From: Anaerolineales bacterium
GTDB lineage: Bacteria; Chloroflexota; Anaerolineae; Anaerolineales; Villigracilaceae
Length of the DNA stretch: 49,781 nt
Assembly: GCA_030680795.1 (NCBI GenBank)
Contig: JAUXUL010000040.1
Coordinates: forward strand, 1 to 49,781
Direction: 5' to 3'
This document shows positions 9,210-17,353 of the stretch, one piece after another. Position 1 is the stretch's first letter, and every line of letters begins with the position of its first letter. The notes under the pieces were generated by a model. That model worked only from the letters and a program-made list of their open reading frames with translations. It ran no database searches and had not been told where the DNA came from. The position numbers and the translations under genes were made by a program.

Positions 9210-9273
9210 TGATTCCCTGAGCGGAGCGAAGGGTCTCTGAGATAGTCATAGAGACCCTTCGCTGTCGCTCAGG
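9210..9273. repeat. palindromic repeat, family G
   Basis: CCCTGAGCG...GAGCGAAGGGTCTCT is mirrored by AGAGACCCTTCGCT...CGCTCAGG across a short loop. It is part of the 270-base truB-ribF gap, which otherwise holds a family E repeat (9361-9409) and the tail of a family D element (GCAATGACG, 9416-9424). Confidence 0.7.
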
Positions 9274-9360
9274 TAGACATCCCTAATAAGCATGAAAGTG
9301 CATAAGGTAACTATATAACATATCACACCTGCACTGGCGTGCGGCGCAAGTGTTGCGAGG

Positions 9361-9409
9361 GCTCGGTCTCTATATGTGCGAGAAAAACGCTCGCCCTACT
9401 CGACCACCA
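9361..9409. repeat. dispersed repeat, family E copy 2
   Basis: Second copy of the element at 6711-6760, sharing GAGAAAAACGCTC and CCTACTCGACCACC. Confidence 0.6.
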
Positions 9410-9422
9410 GCCCTTGCAATGA

Positions 9423-9450
9423 CGATAAGCCGCTGTTAAGGCGGCTTATC
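9423..9450 (+). promoter_or_regulatory. hairpin immediately before ribF start
   Basis: GATAAGCCGC (9423-9432) pairs perfectly with GCGGCTTATC (9441-9450), leaving an 8-nt loop, and ends six bases before the ATG of ribF. The only purine-rich candidate ribosome binding site (AAGG) is in the loop. It is too small to be an FMN riboswitch. Confidence 0.4.
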
Positions 9451-9456
9451 TATACG

Positions 9457-10374
9457 ATGCAACATTATCATTCCCTTGAAGCAGTATCCCTGCAAAACTC
9501 ATGGCTCACCGTCGGCGTCTTTGATGGCGTCCATCGCGGGCATCGCGAGATCATTCACAAACTCGTCAAAGGCGCACATGCACACCATTCGCTAGCCGTT
9601 GTCTTGACTTTTGATCCTCACCCCGCCAGCGTATTCACCGGCAAAGAGATTCGATGTCTGACCACATCAGACGAACGCGCAGATTTGCTCGCATCTCTTG
9701 GCGTGGACGTGGTCGTCACCCAACGCTTCACACGCGACCTGTCAACTGCCACTGCCCAGGAATATATGTCTCGTCTGAAAGAGACTCTTGGCCTCACCCG
9801 CCTGCTGATCGGCTATGATTTTGCATTGGGCAAAGGCCGCGAGGGCAATGCTGTCCGTCTGGCAGAAATTGGCAGAGAATTAAATTACACAGTGGAAGTC
9901 ATCAACGCCCTCAGCGATGAAAGCGGCGTGATCTCATCCACTGAAATCCGCAAACTCATTTCCACAGGCAATGTGAGCGAAACCGCGAAATTACTCGGCT
10001 ACGCCTACAACCTGAGCGGAGCTGTCATCCATGGCGATGGGCGCGGACACAGGATCAACATCCCCACCGCAAATATTGATTACCCAAAACAAAAGGTCCT
10101 CCCTGCCAATGGGATCTATGCCTGCTGGGCAACCCTCGGCCCGGAAAAATTCATGGCGGCAACCAACGTAGGTTTTAATCCCACATTCACACCTGAAAAG
10201 AAAATCCAAAGTATTGAACCCTATCTGCTTGATTTTGACCGCGATATTTATGGCGAGCAAGTCAAACTGGAATTTGTGGCGCGTCTGCGTGATGAATTAA
10301 AATTTACATCAGTCGAAGCCTTAGTCGAACAAATCCATAACGATATAGATCAGACACGCACAATCCTGACATGA
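9457..10374 (+). CDS. ribF: bifunctional riboflavin kinase / FMN adenylyltransferase
   Basis: RibF phosphorylates riboflavin to FMN and adenylates FMN to FAD. The N-terminal nucleotidyltransferase half shows GVFDGVHRGHREII (about 20-33) and LLIGYDFALGKGREGN, plus ISSTEIRKLI; the C-terminal kinase half shows GRGHRINIPTANIDYP and PANGIYACWA with GFNPTF. Start ATG 9457 is used because upstream codons back to 9376 are encoded by repeat sequence and do not match the family; this leaves 305 residues, the normal size. The stop overlaps the next start (ATGA at 10371-10374). Confidence 0.95.
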   Translation: MQHYHSLEAVSLQNSWLTVGVFDGVHRGHREIIHKLVKGAHAHHSLAVVLTFDPHPASVFTGKEIRCLTTSDERADLLASLGVDVVVTQRFTRDLSTATAQEYMSRLKETLGLTRLLIGYDFALGKGREGNAVRLAEIGRELNYTVEVINALSDESGVISSTEIRKLISTGNVSETAKLLGYAYNLSGAVIHGDGRGHRINIPTANIDYPKQKVLPANGIYACWATLGPEKFMAATNVGFNPTFTPEKKIQSIEPYLLDFDRDIYGEQVKLEFVARLRDELKFTSVEALVEQIHNDIDQTRTILT

Positions 10375-10811
10375 GAAACCGCGCTGGCATCATCCTGATC
10401 GAAGAAAACAAACTCGCGCTGATCGAACGTCATCGGGCTGGCTTGCATTACTTCATATTTCCAGGCGGCGGCATTGACGAGGGAGAAAGCGCGGAGCAAA
10501 CCGCAATCCGCGAGGTTGAGGAAGAATTGGGAATCATCGTTGCAATAAAACAAAAAGTGGCGGAAGTATTTTTCAACGAAAACACACAGTATTATTTCTT
10601 AGCCGAAAAACTCAGTGGAGAATTTGGCACCGGCACAGGCGAAGAATATGGAGACTATGATCCTATCCACGGAACATATCTTCCGCTCTGGATGCCGATT
10701 GAAGATGTATTGCATAAAAACGTTCTGCCGCGCGAGCTCGCAGAATTGGTTGTGCGGTCTCATCAACAAGGCTGGCAGAGCGAACCTGTTATGGTTTTTG
10801 AAGAAAATTGA
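10371..10811 (+). CDS. NUDIX hydrolase
   Basis: A 146-residue protein with a complete Nudix box, GX5EX7REVEEELGI, at about residues 26-48 (GGIDEGESAEQTAIREVEEE). Nudix enzymes cleave nucleoside diphosphates linked to another group; the substrate is unknown. Start codon overlaps the ribF stop by four bases, suggesting translational coupling, and this would fit a role near flavin or nucleotide metabolism, though that is only context. The 283 bases after it (10812-11094) contain no gene; an 9-bp dyad ACGCATGTC-T-GACATGCGT lies at 11050-11068 just ahead of the next gene. Confidence 0.88.
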   Translation: MRNRAGIILIEENKLALIERHRAGLHYFIFPGGGIDEGESAEQTAIREVEEELGIIVAIKQKVAEVFFNENTQYYFLAEKLSGEFGTGTGEEYGDYDPIHGTYLPLWMPIEDVLHKNVLPRELAELVVRSHQQGWQSEPVMVFEEN

Positions 10812-11049
10812 TACACGCACCTTACTAAGTGCGCCGCACTCACAGGGGAAGAAAAATTGTCTCGTAACAGCAACCAGCTCAAAGTCCAAAAAATGAAGCG
10901 TAAATCTTCGAATATCTTCAAAGCAGGGAACATTCCACTTCATCCATCGTCTATTTTACAACGCCGAAATTCTATTCTACCGTTTGTTGCATAAATTACT
11001 AAACTTGCTGGAAGAAATAACGGGTAAGAATCATAATTCTGGTTAAGTT

Positions 11050-11068
11050 ACGCATGTCTGACATGCGT
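11050..11068. promoter_or_regulatory. operator-like dyad upstream of DUF4349 gene
   Basis: ACGCATGTC (11050-11058) and GACATGCGT (11060-11068) form a perfect dyad around one base, 17 bases before the Shine-Dalgarno. It may be a protein binding site or a short hairpin; no clear -35/-10 pair was found around it. Confidence 0.35.
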
Positions 11069-11094
11069 GCGGCACTATGTAATTGGAGGATGAA

Positions 11095-12045
11095 ATGAAA
11101 TCACACATCAATGTACTTGCTTTGTTCGTTTTGTCAGGGTTGCTGTTTCTCAGCGCATGTGGAGGCGCTGCGGCGCCAGCCTCTGAAGCGCCCGCCGCAG
11201 ATGTTGTGAGAGTCTACGCCGAAGCACCTGCTGCTCAAAGTGCAGATGAAGCCGCCAAACGAGAAGGCGCACCTTCTTCCGCACTGTTAGTCGGACCTGT
11301 GTATAACACCGGTGTAGACTCTTCTGTTGCATCCACTACGCACATGATCATCAAAAGCGCGGAGCTCAAACTGCTGGTTGAAAACACAGATAATGCCATT
11401 GACCGCACCACACAGGTTGTTGGCGATTCCGGCGGATACATTATCAGTTCACGGGTGTGGTACCAGCCCTATTATGATGGTGAAAACTATAAATACGCCA
11501 CCATCACCATTGGCGTACCCGCCCTGCAATTTGAGCGCACCCTCAGCCGCCTGCGTGGGCTTGCCGTCCAGGTATTGGATGAAACCGCCTCAGGCGAGGA
11601 TGTGACCGATCAATATGTCGATTTGCAGTCACAGCTTATCAATCTCGAAGCGACCCGTGAACGTATCAAATCCTTCCTGGCGGATGCCAAATCAGTGGAT
11701 GAAGCCCTGCGTATCAATGCGGAACTGACCGAGATCGAACGCCAGATTGAGGAAATCAAGGGACGCATGAACTACCTGCAAGACCGTTCATCCTACTCCA
11801 CGATCACGATTAACTTTGAACCTGAACTGCCTGAAATCCTGCCTACTCCCACCCCGCAGCCGAATCCCTGGCAGCCTGGTGAGACCTTTGAAGACGCCAG
11901 GGAAACTGTCACTCGCGCATATCAAGGCATTGTGGATTTCCTGATCTGGGTCTTTGTAGTAATTGTCCCCATTCTCGCCCCACCCGCATTCCTGATCTGG
12001 CTGATTTGGAAACTGTTCACACGCAAACCAAACAAACCTGTGTAA
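11095..12045 (+). CDS. DUF4349 lipoprotein
   Basis: A 316-residue lipoprotein. The signal peptide ends in the lipobox LSAC with Cys22. After an Ala/Pro-rich linker comes the DUF4349 domain (about 80-250): IIKSAELKLLVENTDNAIDRTTQVVGDSGGYIISSR, GVPALQFERTLSRL, and a predicted coiled coil VDLQSQLINLEATRERIKSF...ELTEIERQIEEIKGRMNYL. A C-terminal transmembrane segment (about 275-305, FLIWVFVVIVPILAPPAFLIWLI) is followed by a basic tail. The domain has no established biochemical role; it is common in cell-envelope lipoproteins. Start ATG 11095 follows GGAGG (11085-11089) and is preferred over the in-frame TTG at 11083. Confidence 0.85.
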   Translation: MKSHINVLALFVLSGLLFLSACGGAAAPASEAPAADVVRVYAEAPAAQSADEAAKREGAPSSALLVGPVYNTGVDSSVASTTHMIIKSAELKLLVENTDNAIDRTTQVVGDSGGYIISSRVWYQPYYDGENYKYATITIGVPALQFERTLSRLRGLAVQVLDETASGEDVTDQYVDLQSQLINLEATRERIKSFLADAKSVDEALRINAELTEIERQIEEIKGRMNYLQDRSSYSTITINFEPELPEILPTPTPQPNPWQPGETFEDARETVTRAYQGIVDFLIWVFVVIVPILAPPAFLIWLIWKLFTRKPNKPV

Positions 12046-12099
12046 TAAAAGACCTCTTGCGAAAGTCTCTTGATTTACATCCTGCCACACTGCCTGCCA

Positions 12100-12143
12100 T
12101 TAACATGCCCTTAACAGAACCAAATTTTCTTTAATGGTATAGT
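12100..12143 (+). promoter_or_regulatory. Pho-box-like repeat and leaderless promoter of phoB-like gene
   Basis: TTAACA (12100-12105), five bases, TTAACA (12111-12116): an 11-bp direct repeat of the kind bound by PhoP in Bacillus. TATAGT follows at 12138-12143, and the ATG of the regulator lies only eight bases later without a Shine-Dalgarno. Suggests autoregulation by phosphate. Confidence 0.6.
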
Positions 12144-12151
12144 CATTGCCA

Positions 12152-12862
12152 ATGACTGAATCAATATTAATAGTTGAAGATGAACTCTCTTTACAAGAGA
12201 CTCTCGCGTACAGCCTGAAAAAAGAGGGCTATGCAGTTGAGGCTGTTGGAGACGGGCGCTCTGCATTGGAATCCGCTCGCAAGATGAAGCCTGACCTGAT
12301 CGTGCTGGACATCATGCTCCCCGAAATGGACGGCTTTGAAGTGGCGCGTATCCTTCGCAAGGAGATGACTACTGCCATTCTCATGCTCACTGCGCGCGAC
12401 GATGAAATTGACCGTGTCGTGGGTCTCGAAGTGGGCGCGGACGATTATTTGACCAAGCCTTTTTCCATGCGCGAACTGCTGGCGCGGGTGAAAGCACAAC
12501 TCAGGCGCACACGCATGCTACGTGAGGAAATGGGACAAAACAACAATTCAGAACCAAAGCATGAGACTTTGAAATTTGACAACCTGACCATCAACATCAC
12601 CCGCCGCGAAGTGACATTAAACAACGAACCCATCCAACTCAAGCCCAAGGAATATGAACTGCTTCTGTTCTTTGCGGAACACAAGGGACAAATGCTCTCC
12701 CGCGAGTTCATGCTTGAAAGGGTTTGGGGCTGGGATTACATCGGCGACAGCCGCACGGTGGATGTGCACATAAGATGGCTTCGCCAAAGGATAGAAAAAG
12801 ATGCCTCAAATCCTGTCCGCATTGTGACGGTAAGAGGCGGGGGATATCGGTTTGAAGGGTGA
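12152..12862 (+). CDS. phoB: OmpR/PhoB-family response regulator
   Basis: A 236-residue DNA-binding regulator. The receiver domain has acidic ED (10-11), phospho-acceptor Asp53 in [13 protein letters not shown], and Lys102 in LTKPF; the winged-helix effector (about 135-236) has [26 protein letters not shown] and VRGGGYRF. It sits directly before a PhoR-like kinase and upstream of pst genes that carry matching 11-bp repeats, so a PhoB/PhoP role in the phosphate-starvation response is the likely one. ATG 12152 is preferred to TTG 12146. PhoB versus a generic OmpR regulator rests on context. Confidence 0.85.
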   Translation: MTESILIVEDELSLQETLAYSLKKEGYAVEAVGDGRSALESARKMKPDLIVLDIMLPEMDGFEVARILRKEMTTAILMLTARDDEIDRVVGLEVGADDYLTKPFSMRELLARVKAQLRRTRMLREEMGQNNNSEPKHETLKFDNLTINITRREVTLNNEPIQLKPKEYELLLFFAEHKGQMLSREFMLERVWGWDYIGDSRTVDVHIRWLRQRIEKDASNPVRIVTVRGGGYRFEG

Positions 12863-12879
12863 AAGATGAAGGAATAATA

Positions 12880-12933
12880 CGTAATGCGTGATTTGACATT
12901 TACGGATTACGAATCACGCATTACGCAATCTGT
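12880..12933. repeat. inverted repeat between regulator and kinase genes
   Basis: GTAATGCGTGATT is mirrored by AATCACGCATTACG about 18 bases later. An in-frame ATG inside it (12884) would extend the kinase by 20 repeat-encoded residues; I reject that start. Similar AATGCGTAATAA and AATTACGCATCACAAATT fragments occur near 20875 and 24525. Confidence 0.55.
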
Positions 12934-12943
12934 GTTTATTAAA

Positions 12944-14170
12944 ATGGAACAATTCCCCATTTACCTTGCGATCATTTTTCTCCTCCTCACCGTGTGGTTT
13001 GCGTGGCGATATTATGATTTAAAGAAACGCATGAATGATTATGCAAGTCTCATTCGCAACCAGCCTGAAAAACTTCCCACTGACCTGAAAGGTTTTGAAA
13101 ATCTATCCAACGCAATTGCTTCCCTGCAAACAACCTTCAACCTTCAACTTTTAACTTTAGACACGCAAAACGCCCGCCTCTCCACCGTCCTAGAGCAATT
13201 GACCGATGGCGTGCTGATTGCCGATGCCAATGGACAGGTGCAATTTGCAAACCCTGCGGCGCGCAAACTGTTTGATGTGAACGACCCGCTCAATCACAGT
13301 GTTGCTGAAGTGATGCGTAATCATCAATTGATCGAGGCGTGGCGGCGCTGCCAGCAAACACGCGAGATGCAAAGTGAATCTATTGAATTGCCAGCGCGCC
13401 GTCATTTTTTGCAATTGTTCGTCATCCCCGATACGCACGAAGGCGGCAGTCTTTTGCTCGTGCAGGATCTGACCCGCGTACGTAAGCTCGAAAATGTAAG
13501 GCGCGACTTCATCTCAAACGTATCGCACGAATTGCGGACACCGCTCGCATCTCTCAAAGCTTTAACTGAGACATTGCAAAACGGCGCTCTCTCAGACCCG
13601 GAGGCTGGTCCGCGTTTCCTGGGCAGAATCTCCACTGAGGTGGATGCGCTCACCCAAATGGCGCAGGAACTGCTCGACCTCTCACGCATTGAGTCAGGAC
13701 AGGTGGAACTTGTGCTTACGCCTGTATCACCAAAGCAATTACTCTCTTCTGCGGCAGACCGAATGAAACTGCAAGCCGAACGCGCAGGATTAAAGATATC
13801 GATTGTGTGTGAAGAAAACCTGCCGCAGGTCCGCGCGGATAAAGCGCGGTTGGAGCAGGTGCTTGTGAATCTGATACACAATGCGGTCAAGTTCACAAAG
13901 CCGGGGCCCGGTGGGGAAATTGTCCTCGGAGCAGAATCGGTAAGCGGCGGGGTTAGATACGCGGTGCGGGATTCTGGAGTCGGAATCCCAGCGGAGAGCC
14001 TATCCCGTATCTTTGAAAGATTTTATCGGGTGGACGTGTCCCGCACAGGTTCAGGCACGGGACTTGGGCTTTCCATCTCAAAACATATCGTGGAAGCGCA
14101 CGGCGGAAAAATTTGGGCGGAGAGCGAAGAAGGCCGGGGAAGCGTTTTTTATTTCGAAATTCCCGTATAG
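12944..14170 (+). CDS. phoR: PhoR-like sensor histidine kinase
   Basis: A 408-residue membrane kinase: one N-terminal transmembrane helix (about 4-22), a short linker, a PAS domain (about 80-180, VLEQLTDGVLIADANGQVQFANPAARKLF), HisKA with the phosphorylated His195 in RRDFISNVSHELRTPLASL, and a HATPase_c domain with N box LIHNAVKFT, G1 DSGVGIP and G2 GTGLGLSI. This single-helix plus PAS layout with no large periplasmic sensor is that of PhoR kinases, which read phosphate status through the Pst transporter and PhoU. It is cotranscribed with the regulator upstream. No Shine-Dalgarno precedes ATG 12944. Confidence 0.85.
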   Translation: MEQFPIYLAIIFLLLTVWFAWRYYDLKKRMNDYASLIRNQPEKLPTDLKGFENLSNAIASLQTTFNLQLLTLDTQNARLSTVLEQLTDGVLIADANGQVQFANPAARKLFDVNDPLNHSVAEVMRNHQLIEAWRRCQQTREMQSESIELPARRHFLQLFVIPDTHEGGSLLLVQDLTRVRKLENVRRDFISNVSHELRTPLASLKALTETLQNGALSDPEAGPRFLGRISTEVDALTQMAQELLDLSRIESGQVELVLTPVSPKQLLSSAADRMKLQAERAGLKISIVCEENLPQVRADKARLEQVLVNLIHNAVKFTKPGPGGEIVLGAESVSGGVRYAVRDSGVGIPAESLSRIFERFYRVDVSRTGSGTGLGLSISKHIVEAHGGKIWAESEEGRGSVFYFEIPV

Positions 14171-14189
14171 CTCAATATGGCATTTTGCA

Positions 14190-15131
14190 CTATACACTCG
14201 CCTTCAAAACACGACTTTTTGTTAAAGGCTTGATTTGATACGCTCCACAAATTGCGGGAATTAAGAGCGTTTCAAATTTATTGAGGACAAACGCCTCTTC
14301 CTCAACCGACACTTGAATCTGCCCCTCGATCACGGTCAACCCGTGAAAGGATTCTCCCAAGGTATCCAAATCAACGATCTTCTTTTCAGCAAGAATCGTA
14401 TCCAATTTGAAATACTTACATTGAGTCAAAGTCTTCACGTTCCCATCATTGACTTGCGGCACATGCAAAACGGAGATTGTCGCATTTGGGTTTGAAACCG
14501 CCAGCGCCTTTTCAATATGCAATTTGCGAGTCTCTGTTTCAGGCCGCCCCCAATCGTAGACTCGATAGGTTAAATCCGATGTCTGTTGAATTTCGTAGAT
14601 CAACAAACCAGGTCCGAGCGTATGGATCGTGCCTGGACTCATAAACAATGTGTCACCCGCTTTTACTTCCAATGATTGAACTGTATCGAGGATTGTTCCA
14701 TTCTTGATCGAATCAGCCAATCCTTCGGCTGTGACATTTGATTTCATGCCCGCGATCAATTTGGCGTCGGATTCTGCTTCCAACACATGCCAGGCTTCGG
14801 TCTTACCGAAGAATCCCTCGCCTTCCAACTTAACCGCCTGCTCATCATTCGGGTGGACTTGTAACGACAACCACTGAGCGCAATCGAGAATCTTAATCAA
14901 TACAGGAAAGCGATTCCCCGTCTGCGCGACTGCGCGCGTTCCAAGTAAATCCGTCCCGAATTCTTCTGCCAGTTCCGCAAGGACGCGCCCAGCATAAGGT
15001 CCAGAAGAGACGCGGTTGCCCGCATAGATAATCCATGCCTCGGCGGTGGGAACGAGCCCAGGTCGCAGTTTTGCTCCGCCCCAGACATAGTCACGATATT
15101 CGGGGGCGAGAGAGAAGGGAGTTTTGTTCAT
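14190..15131 (-). CDS. manA: type I mannose-6-phosphate isomerase
   Basis: A 313-residue zinc enzyme interconverting mannose-6-phosphate and fructose-6-phosphate, feeding glycan precursors. Recognisable parts are LAPEYRDYVWGGAKL, the metal-binding LQVHPNDEQAVKLEG, GKTEAWHVLEAESDAKLIAG and the later metal site in PGTIHTLGPGLLIYEIQQTSDLTYRVYDWGR. The size matches the short Bacillus-type ManA. ATG 15131 is chosen over 15188, since the extra residues come from an inverted repeat and a -10 box sits six bases upstream. It is convergent with phoR and lies, unrelated in function, between the regulators and pst genes. Confidence 0.93.
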   Translation of the reverse strand: MNKTPFSLAPEYRDYVWGGAKLRPGLVPTAEAWIIYAGNRVSSGPYAGRVLAELAEEFGTDLLGTRAVAQTGNRFPVLIKILDCAQWLSLQVHPNDEQAVKLEGEGFFGKTEAWHVLEAESDAKLIAGMKSNVTAEGLADSIKNGTILDTVQSLEVKAGDTLFMSPGTIHTLGPGLLIYEIQQTSDLTYRVYDWGRPETETRKLHIEKALAVSNPNATISVLHVPQVNDGNVKTLTQCKYFKLDTILAEKKIVDLDTLGESFHGLTVIEGQIQVSVEEEAFVLNKFETLLIPAICGAYQIKPLTKSRVLKASV

Positions 15132-15137
15132 GGGGGT

Positions 15138-15143
15138 ATTGTA
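15138..15143 (-). promoter_or_regulatory. -10 box of manA, leaderless type
   Basis: TACAAT on the minus strand, six bases (ACCCCC) before the ATG; no Shine-Dalgarno. Confidence 0.5.
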
Positions 15144-15154
15144 ATCTGATTGAG

Positions 15155-15200
15155 TGACCGTGGACGGTGAAAACGGTCTGCGCTCCACCGTCCACGGTCA
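15155..15200. repeat. palindromic repeat, family F copy 1
   Basis: TGACCGTGGACGGTG (15155-15169) is the exact reverse complement of CACCGTCCACGGTCA (15186-15200). Related sequence occurs at 36869-36929 and inside ligA (47870-47938). Confidence 0.75.
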
Positions 15201-15206
15201 GAATAT

Positions 15207-15260
15207 TTAACAAGACGTTAACCCATCCTTCCATTGACCTTAAGACCCGCCTGATAACAT
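15207..15260 (+). promoter_or_regulatory. Pho-box array and promoter of first pst operon
   Basis: Four six-base boxes with exact 11-bp spacing: TTAACA (15207), TTAACC (15218), TTCCAT (15229) and TTAAGA (15240). The first two match the TTAACA-type PhoP box. TAACAT at 15255-15260 is a plausible -10, with TTGACC (15234-15239) as an optional -35. The pair of best boxes matches the pair upstream of the phoB-like gene. Confidence 0.65.
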
Positions 15261-15295
15261 CACAACATAAAAACATAACAAGGAGAAATAGAGAA

Positions 15296-16321
15296 ATGTC
15301 CAAAACTGTTCGTTCGTTAATGTTCGTATTTGCGGCAATGAGCATCCTGCTCGCCGCCTGCGGCGCTCCTGCGCCAACCGAGGCTCCTGAGCCTGCCGCT
15401 GCTCCCGCCGAGGACCCGATGGCGATGTATGCCCCCGACGCTGTTACAGGCGACATCATCACCGCTGGTTCCTCCACCGTATTCCCTGTCACTGAGCGCA
15501 TGGCTGAACTATTCCAACAGGAAGGCTACACCGGTAACATCACCGTTGACAGTATCGGCACTGGCGCTGGTTTCGAACGCTTCTGCGTTGCCGGGGAATC
15601 CGATATCTCCAATGCTTCCCGCGCCATCAAAGACAGCGAAAAAGAAGCCTGCGCCGCAATTGGCCGCGAGCCTATTGAATTCCGCGTTGCAACCGATGCT
15701 CTGGCCATTGTTGTGAGCGCCGAGAATGATTTCGTCACCGGACTCACCAAAGAACAACTTGGCAAGATCTATTCTGGCGAGTTCACCACTTGGAATCAGG
15801 TTGATGCCGCCTACCCCGCCGAAGCCATTCTTATCTACAGCCCCGGCGCTGATAGCGGCACCTTCGATTACTTCATTGAAGCCATTGTTGGTCCTCTCTT
15901 CAAAAACGCTGAAGGCAAGGCTGATCTCGACGCCGCTGAAGCCGCTCTGCTTGGTTTGGAAGGCGCGCAGTTCTCCGAAGACGATAACGTCCTCGTACAA
16001 GGTGTGGAAGGCAGCCCCTACGCGATCGGCTACTTTGGTTACGCTTACTTCGCTGAGAATACCGGCGCTTTGAAGGCCGTGGCAATCGAAGGTGTTGAAC
16101 CCTCCGAAGAGACCGTGAACGATGTTAGCTATCCTCTCGCCCGCCCGCTCTTCATCTACTCCACCGCCGAAATCATGCAAGAGAAGCCGCAAGTCGCCGC
16201 GTTCATTTACTTCTACTTGACCAATCTCGAAGACAACATTGTAGACATTGGTTACTTCCCCGCTCCCGCCGCAGATATGGATGGCGCAATGGAAACCTGG
16301 ATGTCCGCAACAAGCAAGTAA
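15296..16321 (+). CDS. pstS: phosphate ABC transporter substrate-binding lipoprotein PstS
   Basis: A 341-residue lipoprotein (lipobox LLAAC, Cys22) that captures phosphate outside the membrane for the PstCAB importer. The phosphate-binding loop GSSTVFPVTERMA and SRAIKDSEKEAC, plus TWNQVD and SPGADSGTFDYF, are typical of PstS. It starts at ATG 15296 with AAGGAG at 15280-15285; an in-frame upstream ATG at 15167 is in the regulatory region and is rejected. First gene of pstS-C-A-B-arsC-phoU, under a Pho-box array. Confidence 0.95.
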   Translation: MSKTVRSLMFVFAAMSILLAACGAPAPTEAPEPAAAPAEDPMAMYAPDAVTGDIITAGSSTVFPVTERMAELFQQEGYTGNITVDSIGTGAGFERFCVAGESDISNASRAIKDSEKEACAAIGREPIEFRVATDALAIVVSAENDFVTGLTKEQLGKIYSGEFTTWNQVDAAYPAEAILIYSPGADSGTFDYFIEAIVGPLFKNAEGKADLDAAEAALLGLEGAQFSEDDNVLVQGVEGSPYAIGYFGYAYFAENTGALKAVAIEGVEPSEETVNDVSYPLARPLFIYSTAEIMQEKPQVAAFIYFYLTNLEDNIVDIGYFPAPAADMDGAMETWMSATSK

Positions 16322-16340
16322 GAAATAAAAAATAGTATAC

Positions 16341-16371
16341 TGGGCTGGTCTCAAAAAATGAGGCCAGCCCA
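16341..16371 (+). promoter_or_regulatory. intercistronic stem-loop between pstS and pstC
   Basis: TGGGCTGGTCTCA (16341-16353) pairs with TGAGGCCAGCCCA (16359-16371), 13 bp with one G-U, loop AAAAA. No T-tract follows, so it is more likely to stabilise the pstS mRNA end or reduce read-through than to stop transcription fully; this would favour more binding protein than permease. Confidence 0.65.
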
Positions 16372-16411
16372 TTCGTGCTGATAAGCAAGCCTATGGAATC
16401 ATAGAGCGCAA

Positions 16412-17353
16412 ATGAAACAAGAAAACACAATCTTGGAAAATAAAAATTTCCGTCCGCTCGATCTAAAAAAGAAAATGCGCCCTGGCGAAAGTGTGATTCA
16501 ATCCCTGTTGTTTATTTCAGGGGTTTTGTCCGTTTTCATCACCGTCGCCATCGTCTACGAATTGGGCAAGGAAGCCCTGCTTTTCTTCAACAACCCCGAT
16601 GTGACCCTGGCTAAATTTTTTGGGACAACCCGCTGGCAGCCAGGCATTGGACTATTCGGGATCTGGCCGCTGGTGACCTCGACCCTCATCACGAGCGCCA
16701 TTGCGATCTTCGTCTCGCTTCCTCTCGGACTGGCAGCGTCCCTGTTTCTAAGTGAATACGCCTCCCCGAAAGCGCGATCAGCGTTAAAACCCATCCTTGA
16801 GATACTCGCGGGAATCCCAACGGTTGTTTACGGTTATTTTGCATTGCTCTTCATGACTCCCCTCCTGCAAAAGATTTTCGGCGAGGGTGTGCAAGTGTAC
16901 AACATGGCATCTGCCGGCATCGTCATGGGCATCATGATCCTGCCACTGATCTCATCCATGAGCGAAGATGCGTTAAGCGCAGTGCCTCGCGTTCTTCGTG
17001 AAGGCGCGTATGCCATGGGCGCAACAAAATTTGAAACTAGTTTGCAGGTTGTCCTGCCCGCTGCGTTATCTGGCATCGGTGCGGCGCTCATCATCGGCAT
17101 CTCCCGCGCCGTCGGCGAGACCATGATTGTCGCCATTGCCGCGGGCGCTGGCCCAAATTTCACCTTTGATCCATTTAAGGCCGCCGAAACGATGACAGGT
17201 CACATTGCCCGTATCAGCGGCGGCGACTTGAGTTACAACACCATTGATTACACCAGTCTTTTTGCGGTTGCATTAATGTTATTCCTCGTGACTTTGGTTT
17301 TGAATCTCATTAGCCAGACAATTATTAACAGATTTCGCCAGAGGTATGAATGA
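16412..17353 (+). CDS. pstC: phosphate ABC transporter permease PstC
   Basis: A 313-residue six-helix membrane permease that forms the phosphate channel with PstA. The coupling-loop motif EDALSAVPRVLREGAYAMGATKFETSLQVVLPAALSGI and GISRAVGETMIVAIAAG identify the family; GIPTVVYGYFAL is the conserved helix region ahead of it. The product ends in a four-base overlap with pstA (ATGA at 17350-17353). The start ATG 16412 has no strong Shine-Dalgarno (ATAGAGCGCAA). Confidence 0.95.
   Translation: MKQENTILENKNFRPLDLKKKMRPGESVIQSLLFISGVLSVFITVAIVYELGKEALLFFNNPDVTLAKFFGTTRWQPGIGLFGIWPLVTSTLITSAIAIFVSLPLGLAASLFLSEYASPKARSALKPILEILAGIPTVVYGYFALLFMTPLLQKIFGEGVQVYNMASAGIVMGIMILPLISSMSEDALSAVPRVLREGAYAMGATKFETSLQVVLPAALSGIGAALIIGISRAVGETMIVAIAAGAGPNFTFDPFKAAETMTGHIARISGGDLSYNTIDYTSLFAVALMLFLVTLVLNLISQTIINRFRQRYE

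Noticed and set aside
9376-9456. FMN riboswitch or longer N-terminus for ribF
   Set aside because: The leader has only a simple 10-bp hairpin and repeat fragments, with none of the multi-helix FMN aptamer; the upstream codons are not RibF-like.
15167-15295. Upstream start for PstS
   Set aside because: It would translate the Pho-box array and -10; the lipoprotein signal peptide starts at ATG 15296 with AAGGAG.
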